Assembly (NCBI GenBank): GCA_021822495.1
Contig: JAKAQO010000001.1
Coordinates: 248,001 to 312,000, forward strand
Direction: 5' to 3'
Length of the DNA stretch: 64,000 bases
Source: a bacterium
GTDB taxonomy: Bacteria > Elusimicrobiota > Elusimicrobia > UBA1565 > UBA9628
Position 1 is the stretch's first letter; the number at the start of each line of letters is the position of its first letter. Under the pieces are notes generated by a model. The model saw only the letters and a list, made by a program, of their open reading frames with translations, was not told the DNA's origin and did not search any database. The translations under genes and the position numbers were made by a program. Below are positions 35,023 to 42,937 of the stretch, piece after piece.

Positions 35023-36068
35023 TCAAAAGGCCCCCGAGGGAAATTCATCGCCAGCCTAATCGCCAGATCAATATCTTCCTGGCTTGCGATTTTTTCTTTA
35101 AACGCGAGTTCCGCTTCCCCAATCAGCGCCTGGGCGATCTTGTTCCAGGATTTTTCGGCGGTAACATTGGCTGTCCCCCTCATCTCCAAGGCCATGGGGT
35201 TGACCGCGATGATTTTTCCCGATTCATAAATATAAAACCCGCGACCGGATTTTTTTCCCAGTTGTTTCAAGGCGACCAAACGCTCTTGAATCGGCTGCGG
35301 TTGAAATCGGGCAGGCCGCCCCAAGGCTTCATAAATACTTTTGGTAATTGAGAGATTCACATCCAGGCCGATTAAATCCATCAGTTCAAACGGCCCCATC
35401 GGGACACGTCCGATTTCTCTCGCCACTCTGTCAATTTCAAGCAGCTCCGCGCCGGACAAGACCTCGCGCTGGGACTCCAGATAATAGGGCCTCATGACAC
35501 GGTTGACGATAAAACCCGGGGTGTCTTGGACCGAAACCGCCCGTCTTTTAAGCCCTTCCTCGATAAAATCTTTCGCCGTTTTAAAAACCTCTTCTTGGGT
35601 TTGAGGCGCGCGAATCATCTCGACCAGCTTCATCGCGACCGGAGGGTTAAAGAAATGAAGCCCCAAGAATCGCCCCGGGGTTTTAAGCCCTTGACCGACA
35701 TTGGAAACCAAAAAAGACGAGGTGTTGGTGGCCCAAATCGCTTGAGGACAAACTTTTTCGATTTCAGATAAAATTTTGACCTTGACGGGCAAATCCTCGA
35801 TGATGGCCTCAATGATTAGATCACAGGAAGAGAGTTCACCCAGGCTCTTGGCATAAACGATATTTTGATTTCCCCACTCCGCTCTTTCTTGAGAAATGCG
35901 ATTTTTGGCGGCGGCGTTTAACAGTCCCTCCCTGATTCGGCCCGCGCCCGCGCATAAGGATTCCGGGAAAACATCCCATAAGGCGACCGGAAATTCATTT
36001 TGCAGGCACAACTGGGCGATACCCGCGCCCATGGTCCCCGCGCCAAGAATTCCAACTCGTTCAATCAT
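34992..36068 (-). CDS. 3-hydroxyacyl-CoA dehydrogenase
   Basis: NAD-dependent 3-hydroxyacyl-CoA dehydrogenase, 358 residues from the ATG at 36068. The Rossmann motif is VGILGAGTMGAGIAQLC at the N-terminus. Catalytic residues follow the family pattern: Ser in NTSSFLVS and His in GLHFFNPP (near 140), then PGFIVNRVM and the C-terminal GPFELMDLIGLD. The frame is open another 36 codons upstream, but that part includes a GGGGAC palindrome and antisense of the next gene, so I start at MIERVG. No clear ribosome site precedes it. It oxidises hydroxyacyl-CoA produced by the hydratases in this cluster. Confidence 0.9.
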   Translation of the reverse strand: MIERVGILGAGTMGAGIAQLCLQNEFPVALWDVFPESLCAGAGRIREGLLNAAAKNRISQERAEWGNQNIVYAKSLGELSSCDLIIEAIIEDLPVKVKILSEIEKVCPQAIWATNTSSFLVSNVGQGLKTPGRFLGLHFFNPPVAMKLVEMIRAPQTQEEVFKTAKDFIEEGLKRRAVSVQDTPGFIVNRVMRPYYLESQREVLSGAELLEIDRVAREIGRVPMGPFELMDLIGLDVNLSITKSIYEALGRPARFQPQPIQERLVALKQLGKKSGRGFYIYESGKIIAVNPMALEMRGTANVTAEKSWNKIAQALIGEAELAFKEKIASQEDIDLAIRLAMNFPRGPFEWKKENASPL

Positions 36069-36092
36069 AAAAAAAGGGACAGTCCCCTTTTT
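36069..36092. repeat. GGGACAGTCCCC palindrome between two genes
   Basis: AAAAAGGGACAGTCCCCTTT with flanking A and T runs fills nearly the whole gap between the PaaA-like and hydroxyacyl-CoA dehydrogenase genes, both on the minus strand. The U-rich side could act as a partial terminator or attenuator on either strand. It lies directly against the dehydrogenase start and occupies the place of its ribosome site. Confidence 0.7.
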
Positions 36093-36094
36093 AT

Positions 36095-36922
36095 CTATCC
36101 GGGAATAAAGGGCTCTTCCGTCATCTTGGAAATTTCCGGCTTCCAATCGGGAACCTTGAGCCCAAATTGGGCGCATTTGTTTTTAACATCGGCGGCGAAA
36201 GATTGACGAACCTCGTCATTATCCCGTTTTTTGAGCCCCAGCTTGCGGTAAATTTTATTTTTAGGAGATTCCGCCCGACCGAAAATATTCATCGTTCGCG
36301 GATACCATTTATCGAGGGCCTTTTGGAGTTCATCGTGGGTCTTATCGTCTTTGGCCAATTTCTCGGTCCACTGATCCCCGTGCGCCATGTGCATTCCTTC
36401 TTCCTTAAAGATTCCGTCCATGACGTCGCACCAGGGCTTATAGGATGAATCCATCGCGTCTTCCAGTTGATGCCCGGCTCCCCGGTCCATGCAGAAATTA
36501 AACATGATGAAGTCATACCAGGTCTCAATCGGATAATAAAAGATATTGACCCGCTTATCCTCGGCCACGCGCTTGGTTCCGATGTCGTCGTCTTGGACGC
36601 GCAGATTAAAATTGTGGCTTTGGTAATAATCATCCACGTTAATTCCCATTCCTTCTAAAAGACGGTACATCACCCGCGCATGGCGCACTTCATCTTTAAC
36701 GATTTGGGCGACTTGCAAAGTCTCTTTAATATCCGGTGATTTCGCGATCCACGGAACGTATCCAAAAGCCCCGGCAAGCTCCGAGTCGGCCTGCATCATC
36801 ATGAGATGAGTCAAATTTTCTCGATATTCATCCGTCATTTCATCCAGCGTTTCAATCTTTTTTCCCGACGCAATCTTGGCTTGCAATTTTTCTTCTTTAA
36901 CGCGCTCCGGTTCTTTGGACAT
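36095..36922 (-). CDS. PaaA-like di-iron oxygenase subunit
   Basis: A 275-residue member of the PaaA family, the catalytic subunit of phenylacetyl-CoA epoxidase (ferritin-like carboxylate-bridged di-iron fold). Putative iron ligands match the family order: Glu48 in QADSELAG, Glu78 and His81 in KDEVRHARVMY, an acidic residue near 153 in GAGHQLEDAM, and Glu174/His178 in FKEEGMHMAHG. The tail NDEVRQSFAADVKNKCAQFG aligns with the PaaA C-terminus. The partners PaaB, PaaC, PaaD and PaaE are absent. It sits among two enoyl-CoA hydratases, a dehydrogenase and an aldehyde dehydrogenase, as in phenylacetate catabolism. Its substrate is uncertain; an orphan oxidase of this family may have a different role. 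Confidence 0.8.
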   Translation of the reverse strand: MSKEPERVKEEKLQAKIASGKKIETLDEMTDEYRENLTHLMMMQADSELAGAFGYVPWIAKSPDIKETLQVAQIVKDEVRHARVMYRLLEGMGINVDDYYQSHNFNLRVQDDDIGTKRVAEDKRVNIFYYPIETWYDFIMFNFCMDRGAGHQLEDAMDSSYKPWCDVMDGIFKEEGMHMAHGDQWTEKLAKDDKTHDELQKALDKWYPRTMNIFGRAESPKNKIYRKLGLKKRDNDEVRQSFAADVKNKCAQFGLKVPDWKPEISKMTEEPFIPG

Positions 36923-36936
36923 AAGGCCTCCAGAAA

Positions 36937-37740
36937 CTATTTTCCTTTAAAATTAGGCTTTCGCTTTTCTAAAAATGCCGTAACGCCTTCCGCGTGATCT
37001 TCCGTTTTTCCCAAAATCTCCTGCAACTGGGCTTCATACTCCATCTGGGTTTCTAAATCATTTTCCAGGGAGCGGTTCAAAGCTCGTTTGGTCAACGCGA
37101 CCGATAAAGGCGGGGCGCTTAAAATTTCTTTCGCCAAATCCCAAGCCGCCGGCCCGACTTCTTCGGGACTCGCCAAACGATTGACCCAGCCGAATCGAAA
37201 CGCATCTTCGGCCGTTATGGGTTTGGCCGTCCAGGCGTATTCCAGGGCTAAAGAGAGTCCCAGAAAACGAGGCATAAAATAAGTCATGCCGGAATCCGGA
37301 ACCAATCCCACGCGGGAAAAGGCGTTGATAAATTTCGCATCGCGGCTCGCGACCTTAATATCGGTAGACAAAATCAAACTCGCCCCCGCTCCGGCGGCGA
37401 GACCGTTAATCGCTCCAATCACCGGTTTTTCAAGCTTGCGAATTTGAGAAATTAAAGGATTAAAATGGCGGCGCAGTTCATCCCCCAGGGAAAAAGGAGC
37501 CTCCGCCTGCCGCTCTTTCAAATCTCCCAAATCGGCTCCGGCGCAAAAGGCTCGCCCAGCGGCGGTTAAAATCACGCAACGAATTTCTGGAGTTTTCTCC
37601 GCTTTTTTAAGGGCTTCTGAAATGCCTTTGAGCATTTCCAGGGTCAGCGAGTTGAGAACCTCCGGACGGTTTAAGGTCAAGGTCATGACCCCGCCTTCCA
37701 TCTGAATCAACAGGGGTTGAGACTCGGCGATTCGGGTCAT
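36937..37740 (-). CDS. Enoyl-CoA hydratase/isomerase, PaaG-like
   Basis: A 267-residue crotonase-fold enzyme. Oxyanion-hole motifs are AFCAGADLGDL near 65 and GLAAGAGASLIL near 115. At the position of the second hydratase glutamate it has FSRVGLVPDSGMTY, with Asp in place of Glu, as in PaaG, the isomerase that opens the ring-epoxide to an oxepin. This supports a phenylacetate-type pathway with the adjacent PaaA-like gene. The C-terminus AFLEKRKPNFKG is family-typical. It shares one base with the next hydratase gene. Confidence 0.88.
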   Translation of the reverse strand: MTRIAESQPLLIQMEGGVMTLTLNRPEVLNSLTLEMLKGISEALKKAEKTPEIRCVILTAAGRAFCAGADLGDLKERQAEAPFSLGDELRRHFNPLISQIRKLEKPVIGAINGLAAGAGASLILSTDIKVASRDAKFINAFSRVGLVPDSGMTYFMPRFLGLSLALEYAWTAKPITAEDAFRFGWVNRLASPEEVGPAAWDLAKEILSAPPLSVALTKRALNRSLENDLETQMEYEAQLQEILGKTEDHAEGVTAFLEKRKPNFKGK

Positions 37741-38531
37741 TATTTGCCTCTAAATTTTGGTTTACGCTTTTCAATAAACGCCTTCATTCCTTCTTTTTGA
37801 TCCTCGCTGTCAAATAAATCGTAAAAAAGCTCGCGCTCCAGTTTCAAGGCCTTGGGGTGATCGGGATAATCAGGGCTTAATGCCGAGAGAACTGATTTTT
37901 TAATCGCCATGACCGCCAAGGGCGGCATTGCGGCAATCTCTCGAGCCCATTTCATCGCTTCATCCAAAAATGATTCCGCAGGAACTACGCGGTTAATGAT
38001 TCCAAGTTCAAGCGCTTCGCGGGCCGATATTTTTTTACCCGTCCAGAGAATCTCTAAAGCCTTTGCGCGGCCTAAAAGCCGGGCTAGTCGCACGGTTCCG
38101 CCCGCGCCCGGCATAACCCCAATTAAGATTTCAGGCTGACCTAAAACCGCGGTCTCAGATGCGATTCTTAAATCGCAGGCCAAGGCGAGTTCCAAACCGC
38201 CGCCCAAGGCGTATCCGCTGATGGCGGCAATGGTTGGCTTGGGGAAAGTGGAAACTTTATCCCAACGAGACAAATGCGGGTCCAAGCGCATTTCTTTTGA
38301 GCTTAAGCCTTCCATTTCCGATATATCGGCCCCGGCAGCGAAAGCTTTTTGAGAACCCGACAAAACGACCGCGCGCACGGCGGAATCAGCCGCGCAATCA
38401 TCCATAGCTTTTTCCAATTCATCCATCAAAGGATGACTCAAGGCATTGAGCGCTTCCGGACGGTTGAGCGTAATGAGCCCGACCGCGCCTTTCTTTTCAA
38501 AAATGACGGAGGGCTTCGTATCCAAGATCAA
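37740..38531 (-). CDS. Enoyl-CoA hydratase, crotonase type
   Basis: A 263-residue crotonase. It has AFAAGADISEMEGLSSKEM near 67, the oxyanion loop GYALGGGLELALACDLRIAS near 105 with the first catalytic Glu, and the second catalytic Glu in GQPEILIGVMPGAGGTVRLA near 137. Both acids are present, so hydration of trans-2-enoyl-CoA is expected. In a phenylacetate pathway it would play the PaaF part; in fatty-acid or butyrate metabolism it would be Crt. The start overlaps the aldehyde dehydrogenase stop by 4 bp. Confidence 0.9.
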   Translation of the reverse strand: MILDTKPSVIFEKKGAVGLITLNRPEALNALSHPLMDELEKAMDDCAADSAVRAVVLSGSQKAFAAGADISEMEGLSSKEMRLDPHLSRWDKVSTFPKPTIAAISGYALGGGLELALACDLRIASETAVLGQPEILIGVMPGAGGTVRLARLLGRAKALEILWTGKKISAREALELGIINRVVPAESFLDEAMKWAREIAAMPPLAVMAIKKSVLSALSPDYPDHPKALKLERELFYDLFDSEDQKEGMKAFIEKRKPKFRGK

Positions 38532-40033
38532 TTAAGGTCCACCCACACGCTCTTAAGCTGGGTATAGGATTCAATCGCGTATTGGCTTTTTTCGCGGCCG
38601 TATCCGCTTTGTTTAAAGCCGCCCCAGGGCGCGGCGGCGTCCACAAAGTGATAGCAGTTGATCCACACCGTTCCCGCCTGAATTTTCTGGGCCATTTGAT
38701 GGGCTTTTTTGACGTCTTTGGTCCACACCGCAGCCACGAGTCCGTAGGGGCTGGCATTGGCCCGGGAAACGACCTCATCCACTGAATCAAAGGGCATGAC
38801 GGATGCGACCGGTCCAAAAATTTCTTCCCGCGCAATCTTCATGGAATCGCCCACGTCCGAAAACACCGTGGGCTTAACGAAATATCCGGGCCCTGACGCG
38901 GCTTCTCCTCCGGCCAAAAGTTTGGCGCCCTCTTTTTTTCCGGATTCGATATAGGACAGAACTCGATTTCTTTGCTCTTCGGAAACGAGCGGCCCCATCT
39001 GGGTTTTGGGATCAAGTCCCGGCCCTTGACGGACGGTTTTGGCGCGCTCGGCCAAAATCTGGACCATTTCCTCGTATTTTGATTTCTCGACGAAAATTCT
39101 GGATCCCGCCGAGCAACATTGTCCTTGATTATAAAAAACTCCCATGAACATTCCCTTGGCGGCGGCTTCCAAATCGGCGTCGGCAAAGACGATATTGGGA
39201 GATTTTCCGCCCAATTCCAAAGTCACCCGCTTGAGGTTTCCCGCCGAGGCTTTAAGAATCTCGCGCCCCACCTCTGTTGAGCCTGTAAAGGTAATTTTAT
39301 CCACGCCCGAATGGGCGGCTAAAGCGGCTCCGGCCGTCGGGCCAAAACCCGGAATAATATTGACGACTCCTTCCGGAAGCCCGGCTTCAAGCAAAAGCTC
39401 TCCTAAGCGCAAGGCCGACAAAGGCGTTTGCTCGGCGGGTTTTAAGACGACCGCGTTTCCGCAAGCTAATGCGGGAGCAAGACGCTCAACCGCCATGAGA
39501 AGAGGAAAATTCCACGGGATGATCGCGCCAATAACCCCAACGGGCTCGCGAACAGTGTAATGCAAAAACTTGGCCCCGGGATAATACGGGACAGACACCG
39601 GAATCGTTTCCCCGTGAATTTTCGTCGGCCAACCGGCGAAATAACGCCAAAGACCGATGGTCAGGGGCAAATCTCCGTTTTTGGCTTCGCGAATGGTTTT
39701 GCCATTATTTAAGGTTTCCAGTTGCGCAAGCTCTTCCGAATGGGCCTCGACCAGATCGGCGATTTTGTTGAGGACTCTTTCTCTCTCCGCTGGGCTCATC
39801 TTGGACCACGGTCCCTCCAAGGCCTTGCGCGCGGCGGAAACGGCCGCGTCCACATCTTTTGAATCCGCCTCGGACACGGAAGCCAAAACTTCGCCCGTCG
39901 CCGGATTATGGGTCTTAAAAACTTTTCCGGATGCAGATTCAGCCCAGCGTCCGCCGATGAGAAGAGGATGACTTTTCTTTGATAAGAATTTTTGCAGATT
40001 CGGATGGATTTCCAAAGCGGCGGCAATAGGCAT
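38528..40033 (-). CDS. NAD(P)-dependent aldehyde dehydrogenase
   Basis: First gene of the acyl-CoA cluster, 501 residues, ALDH superfamily of the betaine/aromatic aldehyde type. Cofactor-binding and catalytic motifs are PWNFPLLMAVERLAPALACG near 172, TGSTEVGREI near 250, TLELGGKSPNIVFADADLE with the general-base Glu, and the catalytic Cys in FYNQGQCCSAGSR. It lacks the MaoC-type hydratase domain that makes PaaZ bifunctional. The substrate is probably an aldehyde generated or drained by the cluster, but cannot be specified. Confidence 0.93.
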   Translation of the reverse strand: MPIAAALEIHPNLQKFLSKKSHPLLIGGRWAESASGKVFKTHNPATGEVLASVSEADSKDVDAAVSAARKALEGPWSKMSPAERERVLNKIADLVEAHSEELAQLETLNNGKTIREAKNGDLPLTIGLWRYFAGWPTKIHGETIPVSVPYYPGAKFLHYTVREPVGVIGAIIPWNFPLLMAVERLAPALACGNAVVLKPAEQTPLSALRLGELLLEAGLPEGVVNIIPGFGPTAGAALAAHSGVDKITFTGSTEVGREILKASAGNLKRVTLELGGKSPNIVFADADLEAAAKGMFMGVFYNQGQCCSAGSRIFVEKSKYEEMVQILAERAKTVRQGPGLDPKTQMGPLVSEEQRNRVLSYIESGKKEGAKLLAGGEAASGPGYFVKPTVFSDVGDSMKIAREEIFGPVASVMPFDSVDEVVSRANASPYGLVAAVWTKDVKKAHQMAQKIQAGTVWINCYHFVDAAAPWGGFKQSGYGREKSQYAIESYTQLKSVWVDLN

Positions 40034-40047
40034 AAAAACCTCCTGAA

Positions 40048-40806
40048 TTAGGGTTTAGCGGCTAGAGCTTTGTCTAAAACTTCGGGAATGTAGAGAATTC
40101 TTTGGCAACTTTCGCAAAAAACGAAATTTTTAAGTTTCGTGACCTCAATCACCATTTGGGGAGCGAGATTCATCCGACAGGCGCCGCAAACCGCCCCTCC
40201 ATCGGATTTCTTGATCGCCTTTGAAACTGGATCGCGCTTCCCGCGGGAACGGACATGATCGTAAATTTTATGGATATCCTCGGGAATAGGCTCCGCTAAA
40301 TTCTTGCGCTCGGCCAGCAAGGTCTCTTTTTTCGCTTTAACGGCCGCAAGATCGGATTCTTTTTCGGCGATTTGAGCCAAAAAGGCTTTTTCCTCTACTC
40401 CAAAATCAGCCGTCGCCTTTTTAAACTCCTGTTGGGCGCCGTCAATTTGTTCCATGAATTCCAAAATTTTAGTCTCAATATCGCCGACTTCCGATTTCGC
40501 GCGGTCAATCTCCACTTGGAGGGCTTTAAAAGCTTCGTTGGTCTTGACGGTATTGAGTTCGCCGGAATGCTTGCGAATGGCCTCTTCTTTTTGAGCAAGC
40601 TCCAACTCCCGCTCTTTTTTCTTTTTCTCGAAATCCTGAACCTGAGCCTTGGCCTGGGAAGCCTTTTGGCGGGCGGCTTCGATTTTGTTTTTTAAATCCG
40701 CGATGAATGCGGGAATATCCGCCAGGGATTTATCGACGGCGTCAATGGCCTGATCGTGGGCCTGAAGTTCAATAAGGCGTCGAATATGCTCCGCGTTGAG
40801 GGCCAT
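40048..40806 (-). CDS. Coiled-coil protein with C4 zinc ribbon (CT398-like)
   Basis: A 252-residue protein with a long coiled-coil hairpin (about residues 30-185, heptad-rich in Glu, Lys and Ala) and a C-terminal four-cysteine zinc ribbon (CGACRMNLAP near 208 and CESCQRIL near 229). This is the architecture of the CT398/YbgI-associated zinc-ribbon family, implicated in other bacteria in flagellar or sigma-54 interactions, but no such genes are nearby. The position just upstream of the aldehyde dehydrogenase operon is probably incidental. Confidence 0.85.
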   Translation of the reverse strand: MALNAEHIRRLIELQAHDQAIDAVDKSLADIPAFIADLKNKIEAARQKASQAKAQVQDFEKKKKERELELAQKEEAIRKHSGELNTVKTNEAFKALQVEIDRAKSEVGDIETKILEFMEQIDGAQQEFKKATADFGVEEKAFLAQIAEKESDLAAVKAKKETLLAERKNLAEPIPEDIHKIYDHVRSRGKRDPVSKAIKKSDGGAVCGACRMNLAPQMVIEVTKLKNFVFCESCQRILYIPEVLDKALAAKP

Positions 40807-40826
40807 CGAATTTATTATAGCTAATT

Positions 40827-41189
40827 TTAATCGGCCTGTTTTGAGCGCGGACGCGAAGAATCCGCACGGTAAAGAATCACCTGGACTTTTTCCATCGTCA
40901 CCAAGCCTTCACGAACCATCTCGTCAAGCTTGGGCAATATCTGATTAATTTTTTCCTCCGTATCAACAATCTCAATAACGATGGGAAGGTCATAGGAGAG
41001 TTCGAGCATCTTGGCGGTGTGAACATGGGCTTTGCACCCGAAACCCATCATGCCTCTTAAAACCGTGGCGCCGGCCATTTTGAGCGCCTTCGCCTCGTTG
41101 ATAATGGCTTCATGAAGGGGGTGCCCCTGCCACTGGTCCTGCTCGCCGACGAATATCCTCAACAGTTTTTGTTCGCCCTCAAGTTTCAT
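40827..41189 (-). CDS. DUF190 PII-like protein
   Basis: A 120-residue DUF190 protein with the PII-like ferredoxin fold. Characteristic stretches are LLRIFVGEQDQWQGHPLHEA, then KALKMAGATVLRGMMGFG and LPIVIEIVDTEEKINQ. DUF190 genes are often paired with FluC fluoride channels and this one follows it by 14 bp, so it should be under the same fluoride riboswitch. Its ligand is not known; a regulatory contact with the channel is the usual hypothesis. Confidence 0.92.
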   Translation of the reverse strand: MKLEGEQKLLRIFVGEQDQWQGHPLHEAIINEAKALKMAGATVLRGMMGFGCKAHVHTAKMLELSYDLPIVIEIVDTEEKINQILPKLDEMVREGLVTMEKVQVILYRADSSRPRSKQAD

Positions 41190-41203
41190 TGCATCCTCCC
41201 AAT

Positions 41204-41578
41204 TTATACCATCGTTCCGATCAAAACCCCAATGCGGTAAAAGACGAGCCCGGCCCCCAAGTTCCCAATTAAATTGGCTCCCGCCCGCATCATTTCGCCG
41301 TTATCGGCCAGATTTGAGGTTTCAAGGATCCAAGTTGAGAATGTGGAATATGCGCCGCAAAAACCCGTCATGAGAAGAAGTCGCGCATTCGGCCTTAAGG
41401 CCCCGCGAGACGTCATACCGGCTAAAACGCCCACGATGAGACACGCCGTTAGATTGACGACCCAGGTTCCATAAGGAAAGCCTGTTCCAGTAAATTCCGG
41501 AACCCAGGTCGAAACGAGGTAGCGAAGAAAGGTTCCTAAAATTCCCCCTACCGAAAGAATCAGCCACTTATTATTCAT
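41204..41578 (-). CDS. crcB: Fluoride channel FluC/CrcB
   Basis: Dual-topology fluoride exporter of 124 residues with four membrane helices. Signature motifs: GGILGTFLRYLVSTW at the N-terminus, GTWVVNLTACLIVG near 38 with the channel Asn, and GFCGAYSTFSTWILE near 71, containing the phenylalanine box and the Na+ site region. I start at ATG 41578 because AGGAG lies upstream and the longer frame would read through the fluoride riboswitch. A single crcB gene means a homodimeric channel. Confidence 0.96.
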   Translation of the reverse strand: MNNKWLILSVGGILGTFLRYLVSTWVPEFTGTGFPYGTWVVNLTACLIVGVLAGMTSRGALRPNARLLLMTGFCGAYSTFSTWILETSNLADNGEMMRAGANLIGNLGAGLVFYRIGVLIGTMV

Positions 41579-41605
41579 CAGAATAATCTCCTGATTAAGT
41601 TTTTT

Positions 41606-41661
41606 GGTAGGAGTTATCATCCTCGGAGAGACCAAGGCTTTTAGGCGAACCCCATCGCCTG
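41606..41661 (-). ncRNA. Fluoride riboswitch (crcB motif)
   Basis: On the minus strand the leader of crcB reads GGCGATGGGGTTCGCC, a linker, a second paired region around GCCTTGGTCTCTCCGAGG, and then GATGATAACTCCTACC. The 5' GGCGATGG...CGCC stem-loop and the 3' ATGANNACTCCTACC block match the fluoride riboswitch consensus, including the pseudoknot-forming segments. It begins about 10 bp after the stop of the upstream gene and ends 28 bp before the crcB ATG, so ligand binding could expose or hide the AGGAG site or control termination. Fluoride switches expression on. Confidence 0.95.
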
Positions 41662-41670
41662 TGGTTTATT

Positions 41671-42852
41671 CTACAAAACTTCAAAAGTCCCGTCGGCTTT
41701 TTTGACGAAGACCTTATGATCCTGACGGGCGAAGACTTCAATCCGGTCTAACGCTAAAGGGTATTTTGCAATCGGAGATTTATCCCGGTAAGGAGAGTCA
41801 ATTTTATCCCCCACTGGAATGGATTGCCACCAATGAATCGCGTCTAATATTTCCTCAACGGGAACCGTCTCATGGTCGGTTAAATTAAGGACCGCTGTTC
41901 CCCACCCAAGGCCGTGGCGCTCAGCGTGCTTGTAAATCTGAGAATTGGCTTTGTTAAGAAACAAAGGAAATCCCTTGAGCGAATGAACCGTTTTCATCTC
42001 CGCCATGCGCCCGTCTAAAACCAAATCCGGAGTTGATTGTTCCCTCACCCCGCCCTCAATTAAAACCACCTGCAACTGATTTACGCCAGATTTCAGAAGA
42101 GATTCCAGCAGAACCCTTTCATGCGGCAACAAATCCGGCAGAATTTCAACCAGGGCTGGCGAATGGGATACATCCACCGTAATAATATCTCCGCCGTTCC
42201 CTCCAGGATAATGATAAACCTTAAGCGACTGGATCTTCCCATTCCCAAAAGCGACCGCCAACTGCTCGCGGAAATGTTCAAGGGCCGCGTTGGTGTTGGG
42301 AATAGCGCGGGCCACCTCTCCCGCGTTTTGAACATGAATAATAGTCGGAGGGCCGCGAGCCAGAAGAGAACGGTTTTTTCCATCGTTTCCACCGCTAAAG
42401 CCCGCCCCATCCCAGGCCGACGAAAATCCTTGAAGCGAACCGTTATTTAATAATTTTTTCGCGAAATATTTAAGCCGCAGGAGTGTTTTTGAATGGATTT
42501 GGGAATATTGGTTTTGTTGGCCGGATGAATAAGACCAAATCCTCGGAGCGGTAAAATTTTCAGCCGCAAGCGGCTTAAAATGATCCAGAAGCCCAACACT
42601 CTTAACCGGAGCGAGAATCGGATTTTTTTGCAAAAGAACGTCTTCGCTGGAAAGAATTTCCTGCCGAGGACTCAAGACCGCATCTTGTTCAAGAACCGCG
42701 CTGTTTAGATTTTGATCTTCATTATTAACGGAAGGAATCGAAATATTGACATTGATGGGGGCCAGCGTCTGGGGTTGAGAAGCATCCTCCGCGCGGTCAA
42801 GCGCATGAGAACTCAAGCTCACAAGTCTCAGTAAAAGAAGGAGCTTAATCAT
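41671..42852 (-). CDS. Exported protein with C-terminal PD-(D/E)XK-like nuclease motif
   Basis: A 393-residue protein with a short hydrophobic signal-like N-terminus (MIKLLLLLRLVSLSSHA). Next comes a low-complexity region with APINVNISIPSV near 31, similar to the N-terminal phrases of the 11615 and 59496 proteins. The C-terminal domain (about 185-345) contains VVLIEGGVREQSTPDLVLDG and then GRMAEMKTVHS: Asp276, Asp280, then Glu285-Met-Lys287. Asp followed by ExK after a beta hairpin is the core of PD-(D/E)XK nucleases and of several contact-dependent-inhibition toxins. No immunity gene is evident immediately downstream; the next feature is the fluoride riboswitch. Nuclease activity is inferred only. 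Confidence 0.65.
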   Translation of the reverse strand: MIKLLLLLRLVSLSSHALDRAEDASQPQTLAPINVNISIPSVNNEDQNLNSAVLEQDAVLSPRQEILSSEDVLLQKNPILAPVKSVGLLDHFKPLAAENFTAPRIWSYSSGQQNQYSQIHSKTLLRLKYFAKKLLNNGSLQGFSSAWDGAGFSGGNDGKNRSLLARGPPTIIHVQNAGEVARAIPNTNAALEHFREQLAVAFGNGKIQSLKVYHYPGGNGGDIITVDVSHSPALVEILPDLLPHERVLLESLLKSGVNQLQVVLIEGGVREQSTPDLVLDGRMAEMKTVHSLKGFPLFLNKANSQIYKHAERHGLGWGTAVLNLTDHETVPVEEILDAIHWWQSIPVGDKIDSPYRDKSPIAKYPLALDRIEVFARQDHKVFVKKADGTFEVL

Positions 42853-42858
42853 ATTCTC

Positions 42859-42926
42859 ATGATAGGACAAAAAGGCCCCTCGCGATAGGGCCAAAAGGCC
42901 TAGGGCGTTCTGGGCCTTTCGGCCCA
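42859..42926 (-). promoter_or_regulatory. Tandem TAGG-element promoter, copy 4 (three blocks)
   Basis: On the minus strand the blocks are TGGGCCGAAAGGCCCA (from 42926), TAGGCCTTTTGGCCCT (from 42902) and a weaker GGGGCCTTTTTGTCC (from about 42879), spaced 24 and 23 bp. The -10 box TATCAT (42864-42859) starts 38 bp after the TAGG block, and the ATG at 42852 is 12 bp farther. The first block is a perfect hairpin-forming palindrome. The spacing matches the four plus-strand copies. Confidence 0.75.
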
Positions 42927-42937
42927 GACCCGCCCTG

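Noticed and set aside
36069-36176. Longer start of the 3-hydroxyacyl-CoA dehydrogenase
   Set aside because: The extra 36 codons cross a dispersed palindrome and the end of the PaaA-like gene; the Rossmann fold starts directly at MIERVG.
41579-41635. Longer crcB start
   Set aside because: It would translate through the 3' part of the fluoride riboswitch; the ATG at 41578 has a proper AGGAG site.
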